63,248 bases of DNA, taken from contig BFEA01000501.1 of assembly GCA_003427395.1 (NCBI GenBank), positions 621,213 to 684,460 on the forward strand, in the 5' to 3' direction. The DNA comes from Chara braunii (Eukaryota; Streptophyta; Charophyceae; Charales; Characeae). Positions 33,522 to 44,802 of the stretch are shown here, piece by piece (positions within the stretch are counted from its first letter, which is position 1; each line of letters opens with the position of its first letter). Position numbers and translations under genes: made by a program. Below the pieces are notes generated by a model. That model was not told where the DNA came from. It saw only the letters and a program-made list of their open reading frames with translations, and made no database searches.

Positions 33522-33529
33522 ATGACACG

Positions 33530-34031
33530 CAACAAAACATCAGGTTGTAGCCTGAGACGCTCAAAACAAATAGGGGCAAATAACATTGTCAATACTCAAT
33601 CACACTAGCCCTTTCATTGCTCGTTTGACAAGGCTTTAAACTCCAGTTATCCTTGTTATAACCGTACGGGTATAATGGGGAATATACAACTTACGCAGAT
33701 ATAGAGTCCTTAAAACGAGAAATAGTTTGATAGCAGAAGCTGTTGCATCTGCCGCTAGTAAATGTGCTCGTACTCGATAGTAAGATAGTCGTAGACGAGT
33801 CTCTAAGAATTTTGGTCAAATGATGAATGCGCTTGCTAACTTTAACAGCATCCTCTATCGGCATGCTGCTGCTCGAAGCTCACCCCAATCTTCAACCTTT
33901 TCATCCGGCTCATGGGAGCAGGCATAGGCGTCTACAATATTTGCTATATTTCGAAGCTCTTGACTAGGGGGTAAAAACCTTAAATCTACATATAGACCGT
34001 ATATCATCTCACACGTGTAGCACCTATACCC
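33530..34031. other. Presumed retroelement leader, unassigned
   Basis: Continues the sequence interrupted by the hAT insertion. No LTR boundary or primer-binding site could be identified with confidence. Confidence 0.3.
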
Positions 34032-34595
34032 CTATTCTCGCGTCCTCAAAACGGCTTCTGCTGTTGCCTCTATCCTCGCTTGTCCCTCGAAAAACTCTTC
34101 CACGAGGAACTCGGGCAGGATGGCACGTAATGGCGCAGAAGGAAGTACAAACTCACTGGCCCACTTGACCTCTATATGGGTCGAAACCTGCTCTTCTTCT
34201 TCATGAAACCTTCTTCTTGCCCATTTTGCCGCAGCCGCCTCAATTATCCTTAAAGGTTTTGCGAGCAGGCTCCCATGCCCAAGTGTCAGCTCAATCCCAT
34301 GCTTTACCCAAAATGATGATGATGCGTACAGGGTCGCTCTCACGATCGCACCGTCTTGGTCATCATCAAAGTCAGATTCAATCCAGACAAAGATATCAAT
34401 ACCTAGCAATATGCCCCACCAAGACGAGATATACTCTCTTTCCTTGACTCGCCTAGGCAAAGACATCTGGAGTCCATCCCCTCTTTCAACTGGCCGGGTC
34501 ATATTGGGATTCTCCTCTTCATATGGCATCTTGACTTGCCTTTGTTCGGTTTGGATTCTGCCCAACACAGACAATATCCAACATACGTCTTCCAT
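34032..34595 (-). CDS. Hypothetical 187-residue reading frame
   Basis: The longest unbroken non-repetitive frame in the window. The product is acidic, with WWGILLGIDIFVWIESDF and LVEEFFEGQARIEATAEAVL segments and an Ala-rich IIEAAAAKWARRRFHEEEE helix-like stretch. No domain, signal peptide or clear membrane span is recognised. It is on the same strand as the gag remnant and about 1.6 kb upstream of it, so it may be an accessory frame of the element, an exon of a host gene, or chance. Its amino-acid composition looks more protein-like than the other frames here. Confidence 0.35.
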   Translation of the reverse strand: MEDVCWILSVLGRIQTEQRQVKMPYEEENPNMTRPVERGDGLQMSLPRRVKEREYISSWWGILLGIDIFVWIESDFDDDQDGAIVRATLYASSSFWVKHGIELTLGHGSLLAKPLRIIEAAAAKWARRRFHEEEEQVSTHIEVKWASEFVLPSAPLRAILPEFLVEEFFEGQARIEATAEAVLRTRE

Positions 34596-35640
34596 TATTA
34601 TGCTGAAACCCTTCTTTCACAAAACTTCAAGGTATCTTCTGCTCATTCCAGCATCTTACAATTACCCATCCTAAATGAAAATAAATAGTAATAACACCTT
34701 GCAGTAGTAATACCCTTGCGAATATCTAAACTCGTAACAATTATTACCAATGGAAATAATATAGTATTTTATTGAGTAAATAAGCACCACTTATAACTTT
34801 AATGACCAACCAAATTTATATATATGTAATATAGGGAAAAAGAGGCTATAATTATAACAGATAATAGCATGCTAAATCCAAAATGCATTTTGTCAACAAT
34901 AAGCGTCCTCAGATACATTAACAATGGGAGCATTAAATTCTACTCCCTGGCTTTGACAAAAGTATATTATGTCGAGGGGCAGTATAACCCTCTCTTAAAG
35001 GGATATCATCTTATTTCCTGAGCCCCGCTCAAGGATCAAGCCTCACTGCATCTTCCTCCGGTTCCAGCACTTGCCCCTTGCAAACCCTTGTCAACAAGGT
35101 AGCCAACCTCACCATACACACTCCAGGATACGTGGTCCCTTCGCAGGCAGATGAACCCACTTGACACTAAAGATAGTTGGGGATTCACCCCCTACCTCTC
35201 TGTGGCAGGCAGTAGCTGCCTTCCTCAAAGGCCATGATCTGACAAGGTTCAAACACTTTCCTCCTATTAAGTAGTAGTGTAGTCATTTTATCACAAAGAC
35301 GTACAGACTTTAAGAGAGCGTACAGTGATAATGCCATAACAACTTAGGCAGCTTATCAACTATGTTAAAGTACCAAAGACTCTTTCTTGGGTAACCGAGT
35401 GTGCAGAGTCACATCAAATGCGAACGACGATCAGTCTATGGCATTAGATACGCAGAACATCGTCCATGGTACCTTGATCTGCAAATGTATAGACTGCAAT
35501 TGATACTACTCCTCACCCACTTACTTAACACCAGTAACAGTTTTTTGTCGTTCTGCCTGGATCATCAACCTGCACTTAACCAGGGTTCGTTCTCTTAAGG
35601 ACCCCGGTAGGCAGCCGAGATCCCCGACAATGACACCACC
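34596..35640. other. No recognisable feature
   Basis: AT-rich sequence without a supported gene or repeat. The stretch ends where the HA copy 4 tail begins at 35641. Confidence 0.4.
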
Positions 35641-36060
35641 TGTCGAGCGCATCGGTCTCGCATGGGGACCCTCCCGACCGCGTCACGCAGGATTTGGCAG
35701 GACTTGTCATGGAGAGCGTTTGCCGCTCCGGCCGAGTGCGTCAGCCGTACCTCTCGCGAGCCCCTACGACAGGACAAGGTCACGCGAGGCACCACATACC
35801 TCCACCTGCGGGAGCTGTCACCATCCCTTAGGTGGGCGTATCCCCGCCGAGCTACTGAACCACATGCGAAGGCTTTTCGTATGCAATTGCAGAGCTGGCC
35901 TAGCCGAGGGCGTTTCTCGTTCGTTGTAGAATAGGGGGTACGCGCGGTCGAACGCCCAAAATCGAACCCGTACGCGAATCGACGCACTGGGGGGCTGAAG
36001 TCCCAAACACGATTCGACGTCGGTCGACTAGGACGCATCCTACATACCATGCGTTACACC
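35641..36060 (-). repeat. HA element copy 4: tail module
   Basis: Near-identical to 24591-25010, with the same minus-strand A-box-like string and paired hairpins. Confidence 0.7.
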
Positions 36061-37269
36061 ACACCACTCACACTTACCCACGCATAACACATGGAAGCAC
36101 ACACAACAACCTCCACAACCAACACCACAACACAACAACACTCCTAGTCCCTTCAGTACCCGACCCATAACTTTGTGCAACGAGAATCAAATAGATATCA
36201 CGAGCTGGACTTCCGTATAAATGTCGAGCGAGCGCCTGACCTCCTCATATCAACCAGCGATGCGGGTATGCGCGAGCACTCGCGCTAATGGGGTACCATG
36301 TGGTACTCGTAGCCTTGTGGCCCTTGATAATCTCGAGGGTCGCGTTCGACACTCAAGTGTCGGCTGACAGGCGCTTTGAGGGGTAATCTCTCGACGCAAG
36401 ACAACCCCCATGTGCGGTTGAAGCCCACACCCTCTTCTGCACCCTGTGCAGAGGGGTTGAGTACACAACTTTAGGGCTGTCGTGGTAGCAAAAATCAAGG
36501 GGTTTGACTTTGACGGCTGCCACGGGCTACAACGTCCAGCAAGAAACTCAAAAAGGAGAACAACCACCGAAAAGGAGAGACTCCGCTCGACCCATAACTT
36601 TCTGCAGCGGAAGTCGGTGGCTGCCGTGCGCAAGTTTTAGCATAAGATCGCGTGGACGCAGGTCCTACCCATATCGATCCGCAATGCAGTCCGACGCGAT
36701 TAGCTTGCGATGACGGCGCACTATATGTAGTATATGGCGCCCATTCCCAAATGGCCTTATCTGAGCCGTGGGGTCGCCTTCGACGCTCAGGCGTCGGCTG
36801 AAGTGCGCGCTAAGGGGGACAACCCTTTAGCGAGCGCAAAACCGGCCTGAGGGCCTTACCACCTTCTGCACCCTGAGGTGCCCCTAAGGGCGCGGGGTAA
36901 GATGGTTCCTAGGGCAGGAAGGAATTCGGAGTTGTGGTCAGTTGTCTGGCGCATCACCATTGGCACGGTAACCCTTCCGCTCGGAACTTTAGCGTTCCAC
37001 CAAAATAAATCCCAACGAGGAAAAGGAACGAGTACTTTTAACGCTTATCAGAGAAAAACCCTTTAGTGTTAGGCCCGGGGTCTGGGTCGTCCTGGGCGAG
37101 GACCATCGTATTCCAGGGTCAGGGCTAACGTCCGACCAAGAATTCTTCAAGAAAGGTAGAGGGGGTCATCCCCTCCCTTCTATTCATCCCAACCCTTGAT
37201 TAGATCCTTAGTACGCGGCACTTAAGACCACGCTAATACCCCGCACAGGTACATATATATACGTACATC

Positions 37270-37300
<31 letters not shown>

Positions 37301-37945
37301 GGGAATAGATATGTGACGATCACATCTCACAATCACAATGAGACTTATCAGGGAATAGATATGTGACGATCACATCTCACAATCACAATGAGACTTCTCA
37401 TATGAGACTTCTCATAGCCAATAATTCGAGCCACAGACCACACATGCAATCACATCAAAGAGTCAAACAAAAGTCCATGCACTACACGGAGTCAACTCCA
37501 ACTAATCTCCATACTCATACCCCTTTGCTTTAGCCATGCAAGCCCCAACCTCCAGCCAACCAACCATAAATAAATATTCAGTACCTTTGTTAGATGGCCA
37601 TTCAATAAAAGTCCGTGTGAAATCTTAACAAAACAATAAAATCATTAGGGCTAAAGCCTTTTTAGGTTGAGTATTGAGAGTGAATTGGGGTTGAGTCGTA
37701 AACCGACGAGTCGGCAACCGACCTGTTATCAGTGATAATAGAAGAGTGATCCTCCTAAAGGATCAACCTGACCAGATCAAGCCTTCAATCGAAACACGGA
37801 AACCTGGATTACAGTACAGGCCAAGGAAATGTACTACTTATGTTTATGCCAGAGGGAGATTATTTCCCAAGTTGTAACTTAGCTCCTCTACTAGTACCAA
37901 GTCACTAAACATCCCCCATGACCCGGTTAAACCTGCTAAGTAGCT
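36061..37945 (-). repeat. HA element copy 4: body with twin hairpins
   Basis: Aligns with 25011-26950. Twin hairpins at 37724-37740 (TGTTATC, AGT, GATAATA: one pair now mismatched) and 37747-37765 (TGATCCT, CCTA, AAGGATCA). A local tandem duplication of a GGGAATAGATATGTGACGAT unit lies at 37301-37400, absent in copy 3. Confidence 0.7.
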
Positions 37946-38440
37946 CCCAACTGAAAAATATTCCATGACCCAGTTAAACCTGCTAAGTAGCTCCCAACTG
38001 AAAAATATTCCAACTCCTCAAATTCTACGAAATTTCGGCAGCGCTTCTCGTAGGAACAGGAGGCTGTCAAGATTTATACAGAGTTGAAAGACAAAAAAAA
38101 CAAAGCAATCTATACTTGGTACTATCTTCTGGCACTTGCTAGATAATTCAGAATCAATGGCGGCCCGCACAACCTCTAGATGAGGTCGTGAGCTAACCCT
38201 GATCCTAACTCCTAGCAGGGTCAGTCCTATCTTCATCCCAAGTTCTCCCTCCCATCATCCAACTTACCTACCTATGGCTCCGATACTTGGCGAGCATCTA
38301 AAGCAACTAACCTATCGAAAAGACACCCCCAAGTGAGACCCTACAAGCATGCATAAACATACATCTCTCACGATCCCACATCAATTTGCCCAAGTAGTTC
38401 GTTAGATCATTCAGCTCTTTCCCTTTTGTAGAACCCCTCA
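37946..38440 (-). repeat. HA element copy 4: units related to copy 6
   Basis: Contains CCCAACTGAAAAATATTCCA twice (37946 and 38003 areas) and a CTACGAAATTTCGGCAGCGC unit, the reverse complement of units at 57500-58000. Confidence 0.55.
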
Positions 38441-39690
38441 CTTATGACATAAGATCATACAACGCCCTTACTTAAGGGTATGTCCAACCTGCCTAAGTAA
38501 ACAAGTAAGTGTACGCACAACTGGACTGCCCTAACTTAAGGGTATGCCCAACATCACCTGAACTCTAGTCATAAAATATATGACCAGGCCGCCCTAACTT
38601 AAGGGTACGCCTGACTTCTGCTTAACTGACGACGTGAAGCATAAACTAGACTGCCCTAACTTAAGGGTATGCCTAGTCAGCTCATAGACAAGGTCACATA
38701 GGGCATAGGATTAGGCTGCCCCAACTTAGGGGTGTGCCTAACCTGCCTAAAACGAGTACGAACGACGAGTGGTTAGANNGCCCTAACTTAAGGGTACGTC
38801 NAACCTACATAACATCAACGACAAGAGCATATCACTAGGTCGCCCTAACTTAAGGGTACCCCTAGCTAGCTTAAACAGTTTATGTACATAAGACATGATC
38901 TGTCTGAACGAAGTACAAATGACGTATGACTAAACCGCCCTAACTTAAGGGTACGCTTAGCCTCCGCAACGACAAATATAGCAGAACAACCATTGATATA
39001 CTTGCACAAACTTTATATGTTTCTCTATTATTAGGCAGATAATCAGACCTACTCCACTTAGGGAGACATCCAATCCTTCCTTGTGTTTAGAAGGGAAAAT
39101 AAAACAAGTTTGTACCAACTCTATGCTCATTTGTATTATCACGAGCATAAGACTAAACCGCCATAACTTAAGGGTACGCTCAACCTGCCCTGGTTAGCCT
39201 CATTATACTCTTCATTTGCCTCTTTCTTCTTTTTGTTCTACCTGACTTACTGACTGGCTTTCCCAACTTAGGGTGCCCGGTCTGCCAGATGATATAGGTT
39301 CGTATAATATATATCACATTTCTATACTTTTGGTTGGCTTTTACGTTCATGGCTTATGACTGAGCCGCCCTAACTTAAGGGTATGCTCAGCCTTATACCT
39401 GTGTCCCCCTCAGAAGAAAACACACACATAACTGGGTCCACGCAACTTAGAGTATTCCCAGCTCTGTTTTCAGCAACCCCAAAAAAAACACCAGGATCCT
39501 GGGCCTTCCCAACTTAGGGTGCCCATCCTCCTGTTTAGAAACCTCCAAAGAAAACAGCGACCGGTCTGTCCAACTTAGGATAGGCCCAACCCTCAAAGAT
39601 CATAAAATGAGCCCAGCAAACATAAATAAAACATAGTGCTGAGCCCACATCAACTTAGAGGAGCTCAGCCTTAGGTTGACCCGGTCAAAG
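38441..39690 (-). repeat. HA element copy 4: hairpin array
   Basis: Same units as 27501-28720. The last unit pairs GCTGAGC with GCTCAGC (39638-39644 with 39663-39669), repairing a mismatch present in copy 3. Unknown bases at 38778-38779 and 38801 repeat those in copy 3 exactly. Bases 38568-39092 are identical to 27625-28149. Confidence 0.85.
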
Positions 39691-39859
39691 TATGCAAACC
39701 ATCTTTCTCTCACCTTCCCCCCAATTCTTTTCGCCTGAATTCGCAATGCATGTCCTTACATACATAACAAAACAAAAAGTAATAGCCTCCCATAGTCATA
39801 TTCAGATAGCCCAATGATAGCAGTTAGGGGAAGGGATCACACGCGTCAAACGAAAGTAT

Positions 39860-40118
39860 ATCTGAAGTTCCCTGCCTCCAGTGCCCCGCCTGGGCTCCGG
39901 CAGAGCTCCCACAATCGGTGGGTGGACGTCCCACAAAGTCTTGATGCGGACCTACGGGTGACAATCCCGACTGCCGCCTTCCTCTCGTAGCCTCAGACTA
40001 GACTGGGAGTAAGAAGGACAGAAGTAGAGAGGTCAGACTCTCGAGATCTAAGGGTGGGACACTCAACTCACAATGAGAGGGCCTTGAAGTCTGGAATCTC
40101 CTGAGGACCCCGCAATGA
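39860..40118 (-). repeat. HA element copy 4: head
   Basis: On the minus strand it begins CATTGCGGGGTCCTCAGGAG and holds CTCGAGAGTCTGACCTCTC and the head hairpin (39870-39905; outer CTCTGCC/GGCAGGG, inner GCCC/GGGC). It aligns with the heads at 19934 and 55946. This is the only copy in the window in which head, array, twin hairpins and tail are all present. Confidence 0.75.
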
Positions 40119-41640
40119 TGGCGAATAGAACGTAGTGTAGATGACCAAGTCACGATAGGAAGTGCAGAACCACCAGTCCCCCGACTGTTCTCCAAGCGGT
40201 AGCAGTAACGCCGTTGCCAAGAGGAATAGGACTGGTGCACAGTAATGAGCAGCGCGCTGCACAACGACAGCGCCGAACAGTGCCCTGTACTGCAGCAGCG
40301 TACAGAATAGTGCACAGCACAGCAGTAACCGCCACAACGTAAGTAACTAATCCACTGTAGCAACTAGAACACTTCTGCAGTCCTCCACACCGGAAAGCCA
40401 CAGCCCCCCATACTGCGTTTTGCAGCCCTTAGTGCAATCTGCAGCCACTACGATGGCGAACGGCGGCGCAGTCTGAGGTTAGCGCCCACCAACATGATCA
40501 GCTACCGCCGCGGACCCAATCAGAACTACAGTGGACTGGCTCCTCCGCACAACTCCGCAGTAAGGGGTACAGTATAAGCTTAGTAGGAAGCGGAGCCAGG
40601 TTGCTGCATCATGTCCTGCTTACTAGGGACCCAGAGGCACTGGTCAAAACAGTAACTGTTTGTTCGAGTTCATAGTGTAGGGTCCTCAGCCAGCCATCCG
40701 CTGTATAGCCGCGGCCGAACAGGTAAGTCCTCTTTGGCCGCCTTCTGCAGCTTCGTATGATGGGTCGGACGCTTCCCCAGTCAACAGGTAACCTCCGATT
40801 CCTCCCCTCGGTCTTCACTACTCCATATGGTGTGGCCAGCACGACCTCTGCACCTGAGGATGACTTTCTCCGCGGCATTTGGACCCATCCACCTCAGCAA
40901 AATAACCTCAATAACCCGCAACAGTACGAACTCAAAATGCGGTAGCAACAGCAACAAGCATCGATACACCACGATAACGATACAACAATGTCGTGCTCAA
41001 TGGCTGATGTCGGACAAATAGTGGCTCCTCCCTTGCTCAATGCTTAGACGTCGACCCCGATCATCAGCAGCAACAACCGAAGCACATACTCAAGCCTCCC
41101 TGTAGGCCGCTGCTAATTCAAGTACGAGCCCCTTCTGTCCATCATTCTCACCTGGCGTACTCTGTCAGTCCGTCCAAGTGTCGAATGACCCTCCGGCTAC
41201 AACTCAGAAATATGCATCGTTTTCCAACGATGCGCGCAAAGAGATAGCGGGAGGCTACTTTAGTGGTAGAATGGGCCATAGCGACTGAATCTACCGTCCA
41301 AGCATGGGGATATATATTGTCCTAGTAAGTTTTTCTGTTGTTGTTGTGCCCGTCTATCGGGCAACTGAGACTGAACCTACCACTAGAAGATGGCTGTGTA
41401 CACTTCGTTCGAACCCATCGGCCTACAGGTAAGTCTTCAGACCCGCGCCTCGCTCATCGCTTTAACGCCAACAATAGGACGGGCAACATACTGGCTAACA
41501 GGCAAGTATCCGACTCCATAACTACCACCAAGCCGATGTGCAAGCTCGAATGACTCTTCCGTCAAAAATACGACCAGATGCAGCGTCCACTACCCCGCCG
41601 GGTGAATCCGCAGTCTGGCACCGTAGCTCGGCTCTCCGTT
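40119..41640 (-). repeat. Head-flanking sequence with CTGCTAC-type and CAGGTAAGTC motifs
   Basis: On the minus strand 40200-40430 has degenerate GCTGCTAC/ACTGCTGTG units resembling 11510-11720 and 19190-19330 of the B segments, which stand in the same place relative to the head of HA copy 2. CAGGTAAGTC strings occur at 40719 and 41426 and a CAGGTAACCTCC at 40785. GATTCA-type motifs in reverse orientation lie near 41288 and 41373. No gene is called. Confidence 0.45.
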
Positions 41641-42141
41641 GTCGGAGATGATACTGATACCCTTACAAGGGTATCCGCTCATGATTTTGCAATCGACACG
41701 ACGTCGGCACCAACTACCATGAGGGAGACGATCTGAAGATAGAATGTGCACTTTTTTCGTGTAGTACTTTTGAACGGTTTCCTCGATCTTTGAGTCCGAG
41801 GCGAATTCGCAAGAAAAAATTTATGTTTAGTACACGCGCACTATATTTCAGCGCACGGTAGTTAGGATTGTTAATAATACCCTTATACCGTAAAGGTCGA
41901 GGGTTTTGTTCAATCAAAGTAAGCCTACGAGTCACCGCGATAGCCGAAAGGCGGCGAGGGCGGAGAAACGTAAGAGGCGCGTGCTTGAACGTGGTGTGCG
42001 ATGGAAGTAGGAAGCATAAAAATATTATAAACCCCTCGACCACCGAGGCCGAGTGGTCGGTTTGGGTTAGCGTTACGTCGATGTAAGCCTACGACACAGG
42101 AAAAACTAAGTGTCGGTAAGGTTTTAGGGGGATGAAATTAA
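41641..42141 (+). repeat. ES-type hairpin head and unassigned body
   Basis: TTGTCGGAGATGATACT followed by GATACCCTT, AC, AAGGGTATC (41656-41675), a perfect 9-base-arm hairpin, then ATGATTTTGCAATCG. The following sequence does not match other ES bodies well, so only the head is secure. Confidence 0.55.
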
Positions 42142-42177
42142 TATAGTCGCCCCGACCATACGGTCGGGGTGACTATA
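42142..42177 (+). other. Strong 16-bp-stem hairpin
   Basis: TATAGTCGCCCCGACC, loop ATAC, GGTCGGGGTGACTATA: fifteen Watson-Crick pairs and one G-T pair. A smaller palindrome, GTCGTTGAACGAC, follows at about 42198-42210. It is not followed by a T-run that would suggest a terminator. Confidence 0.85.
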
Positions 42178-42317
42178 AAAGCCTAAAAAAGTCTACTGTC
42201 GTTGAACGACGGCACTTATCTGAGTCTTATTTTGTCGTAGGAGCGAGGCTTGGGCTCGTTCCACTAGTTGGCCGACCCCTACTACCCTATCTATATCTGA
42301 GCTATTCCTATTTTATT

Positions 42318-42425
42318 TGAAATGGGAATTAGCTCAGTAGGTTTGGGTCCAGTCTATCAAGTCACAGACTCAGAGATCGAGACCGTTCGACCCTAAGCTG
42401 AGTCCTTTTTGATAAGGATTAGCAC
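42318..42425 (+). repeat. tRNA-like SINE module
   Basis: A-box TTAGCTCAGTAGG (about 42329-42341) and B-box-like CCGTTCGACCC (about 42383-42393). The anticodon arm is not well formed. Read as a tRNA-derived SINE head rather than a tRNA gene. Confidence 0.5.
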
Positions 42426-42449
42426 TAGGGCCGCCCGTTTCACTCCGCA

Positions 42450-42525
42450 CAAGGACTGGCGGGACTTGAACCCGCGACCTCAGCATTAGGAGTTGTTACA
42501 GTTAGAGTGTCTGTCCGATACTTGG
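42450..42525 (-). repeat. tRNA-like sequence with an intact T-arm
   Basis: On the minus strand GCGGGTTCAAGTCCCGC (42462-42478) forms a perfect T-arm with a canonical TTCAAGT loop. Upstream AACTCCTAATGCTGAG can only form an imperfect anticodon arm, and no acceptor stem is found. It is a tRNA pseudogene or SINE head. Confidence 0.5.
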
Positions 42526-42529
42526 TTCG

Positions 42530-43400
42530 ACGGGGTAGTTAGCAGTTTTGATTTCCTTTTTTTCATTTTCCTTTTCTTTCCTTTTTATTTTGTTTTTGTT
42601 TTTAGCTAAGATTCGTTTTATTTTTTCTTCTTAGTATTCATTTTTTCTGTCTAGGCCCGTCATCGTTCTTTCGAAGATTCACTTTAGTGAATCTGCCCCC
42701 GAAACCGGGACAGATTCGGCCGAGCAGCTCGTCTGGCCGAGAGAACGAGAAGAACTGACCGCTAGGGAGTACGGCGCGAACATCGCCAAGGATCAGGGGA
42801 CACAACATGAGAAGAGCGCCGGGGAAGAGGAAGCAAGCACATGCTGGCGAACAGGGAGTGTTGCGCACGAGCGGAGAATGAGACAGGAAGGAGCGCAAGA
42901 AAATGCCGCGCAGGGAGCAACGGAGAGACCGCGCTGTAAAAGCAGCAAGAAGGCGACGAGCGGGAAGGAAGTGCGAAGGCGTGGGGGGGGGGAAGTGAAT
43001 AGACGAAGTCACGAAGAAGAAGAAGAAGAAGAAGAAGAAGAGGGTGGAGAGGACAACTCACCTCCCCCCGCAGTCGATGATGGTGATGTCCCGGGCATGG
43101 ATAACGGGGCCTTGTACTATAGCTACGAGGGATTCTCTATTCCGGCTTCGGGTGGTTTTCAGTTTGCAAGGGACGGATCAGTCTTTTACGTTTCAAAGAA
43201 ACGGGTGCAGCGATAGGAAACAGGGGCGGGGGTAGCACAGGTAAGATGCGGGAAGAGGGAGGCGCACATAGAAGAAAAAGAAGGGAAGGAGGAGGAGAAG
43301 AAGAAGAAGGAAGGAAGAGAAGAAGAAGAAGAAGAAGAGGAAGAAGAAGAAGGTGGGGAAGAAGAGAGGAGGAGAGAGGGATACTAACCGGGCCTGCATG
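42530..43400. repeat. T-rich tract and long purine-rich GAA/GGA region
   Basis: A T/C-rich run (42540-42660) precedes a GA-rich block with (GAA)n at 43016-43041 and 43260-43360. A 112-residue frame at 42878-43216 has a poly-Glu run and then GMDNGALYYSYEGFSIPASG, which reads more like protein than most frames here, but its start and neighbours do not support a gene. Call it possible coding, low weight. Confidence 0.45.
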
Positions 43401-43735
43401 CGAGGGTGGAGACGTGCGGGATGTGTCGAGAATCTACCTGACTCGAGGGAGTGCGCGCCTGTGTCGTCGTTGTCTGACTTGTTGGAGGGCGCTCGTGCTT
43501 ATCGTCGTCCGCGTGTTATGGCCTTAGTAAGCTGTGCGTTGTGACAAGTCATTCGCGGAGAAAGGGAGAGACAACAGGTAGGTCTCCAACCTCGCGACTA
43601 TCTCACGATACTACCATTGATAGAGTGAGCAAAATGAATGTATCTATCACTAGAACACGGAAAAGTACACTACCACACAATGTCATACGAATCTACTGGT
43701 AAACATGGAAGAATACACTACTATGAACATATGTG
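43401..43735 (-). repeat. GATTCATTC modules, reverse orientation
   Basis: On the minus strand GTGTTCTAGTGATAGATACATT (about 43660-43639; shown in part) and TTTACCAGTAGATTCGTATG (43706-43687) are two further copies of the dispersed motif. ACAACAGGTAGGTCTCC (43571) is the accompanying CAGGTAAGTC-type string. Confidence 0.5.
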
Positions 43736-44180
43736 TGTATGTGTACTCCGTGTGTGTGTGTGTGTGTGAGAGAGAAAGAGGGAGAGAGACGGCCAGGTCT
43801 CCCACCCGCAGCTCGCTGCAGGCTACTTGGATCGATAGAACTAGCAAATCAAAAAGTGACAGTGTATCTTTCCACGTTTCAGCGGAGTGTTCATTTCGTT
43901 CTTGCTCATTCTATCGATGGAGTGTGTGTGTGTGTGAGAGAGAGAGAGAAAGAGAGAGAGAGAGGGAGAGGGAACTGGTAAGTTCCGAATCTTGCGGCCA
44001 ACCTCATTATACTTTCACCAAGATGGGGAGCAAAACCGAATGAATCTCCCGCTACATCCGGGAGATATACATCGCCGCTGCTGCAACCTTGCTCCCGCTC
44101 GCCTACGGGATCGCCTTGTGTGTGTGCAAGTATGTGCATGAGCATATGTGAGTGTGTGTGTGTGTGTGTCGATCGCGCAG
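43736..44180. repeat. Compound microsatellites and two GATTCATTC modules
   Basis: (GT)n(GA)n at 43750-43790 and 43921-43966 flank a copy closely matching 20-135: GATCGATAGAACTAGCAAAT and, inverted, TTGCTCATTCTATCGATGG. A reverse copy follows at 44030-44075 (minus-strand TAGCGGGAGATTCATTCGGT), and GT repeats recur at 44150-44170. Confidence 0.6.
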
Positions 44181-44220
44181 CCATAGCCGGGGCTGCAGGG
44201 CGCATAGATGCTAGGTGGGC

Positions 44221-44600
44221 GCATGGGTGGTCCTTAGGTGCATGTGGCATCTTTGTTGTTGGGGAACGAGTTTGTGAGTAAGGTGGGAGACATACCTGGT
44301 GGTGGAGACGTGCGACTTTGGTCGCTGTATGCTCGAACTTCGGAAAACTGTCGTCATCATCATTTTGCATTGTAGTATAGACTAGATAGGATCTGCCATC
44401 TGTAGTCTGGGCGCCGAGCGCCGGATAGGATATCAACATTGGTTCTTCGTTGATGATGACGAAGAGACTATTCCAGCATTGGCAATTATGAGCTCTTAGT
44501 GATTTCTTAAAGCTCGTAATACAATTCTACTGTAGGCGCGAGATCACGACTAGCTCGTCTCGTGCATATGATGATGATTGATTGTTGAAGGTTGCTATTG
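44221..44600 (+). repeat. Q module, copy 3
   Basis: Same landmarks as 2221-2615, including GAGACATACCTGGTG, GGGCGCCGAGCGCCGGATAGG and a TTGGTTCTTCGTTGATGATG string, ending in (ATT)n. Confidence 0.65.
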
Positions 44601-44687
44601 CTATTATTTTCATTATCATTGTTATTATTATTATATTACTATGACTATTATTACTGCTATTATATATTTGTTATTGTTATTACTGTA

Positions 44688-44741
<54 letters not shown>
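44601..44741. repeat. Imperfect then pure (ATT)n tail
   Basis: A degenerate AT-rich trinucleotide stretch that becomes pure ATT at 44690-44741. Confidence 0.9.
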
Positions 44742-44745
<4 letters not shown>

Positions 44746-44802
44746 TTGACTAAGATCGTAGCAGGATGAAGAGAGAGTGAGAGAGAGGAAAGGAAATAGG
44801 GC

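Noticed and set aside
32449-33608. Long open frames across 32483-33608
   Set aside because: They consist mostly of unknown bases, which cannot contain stops.
42450-42525. Functional tRNA gene on the minus strand
   Set aside because: Only the T-arm is intact; no acceptor stem and a poor anticodon arm.
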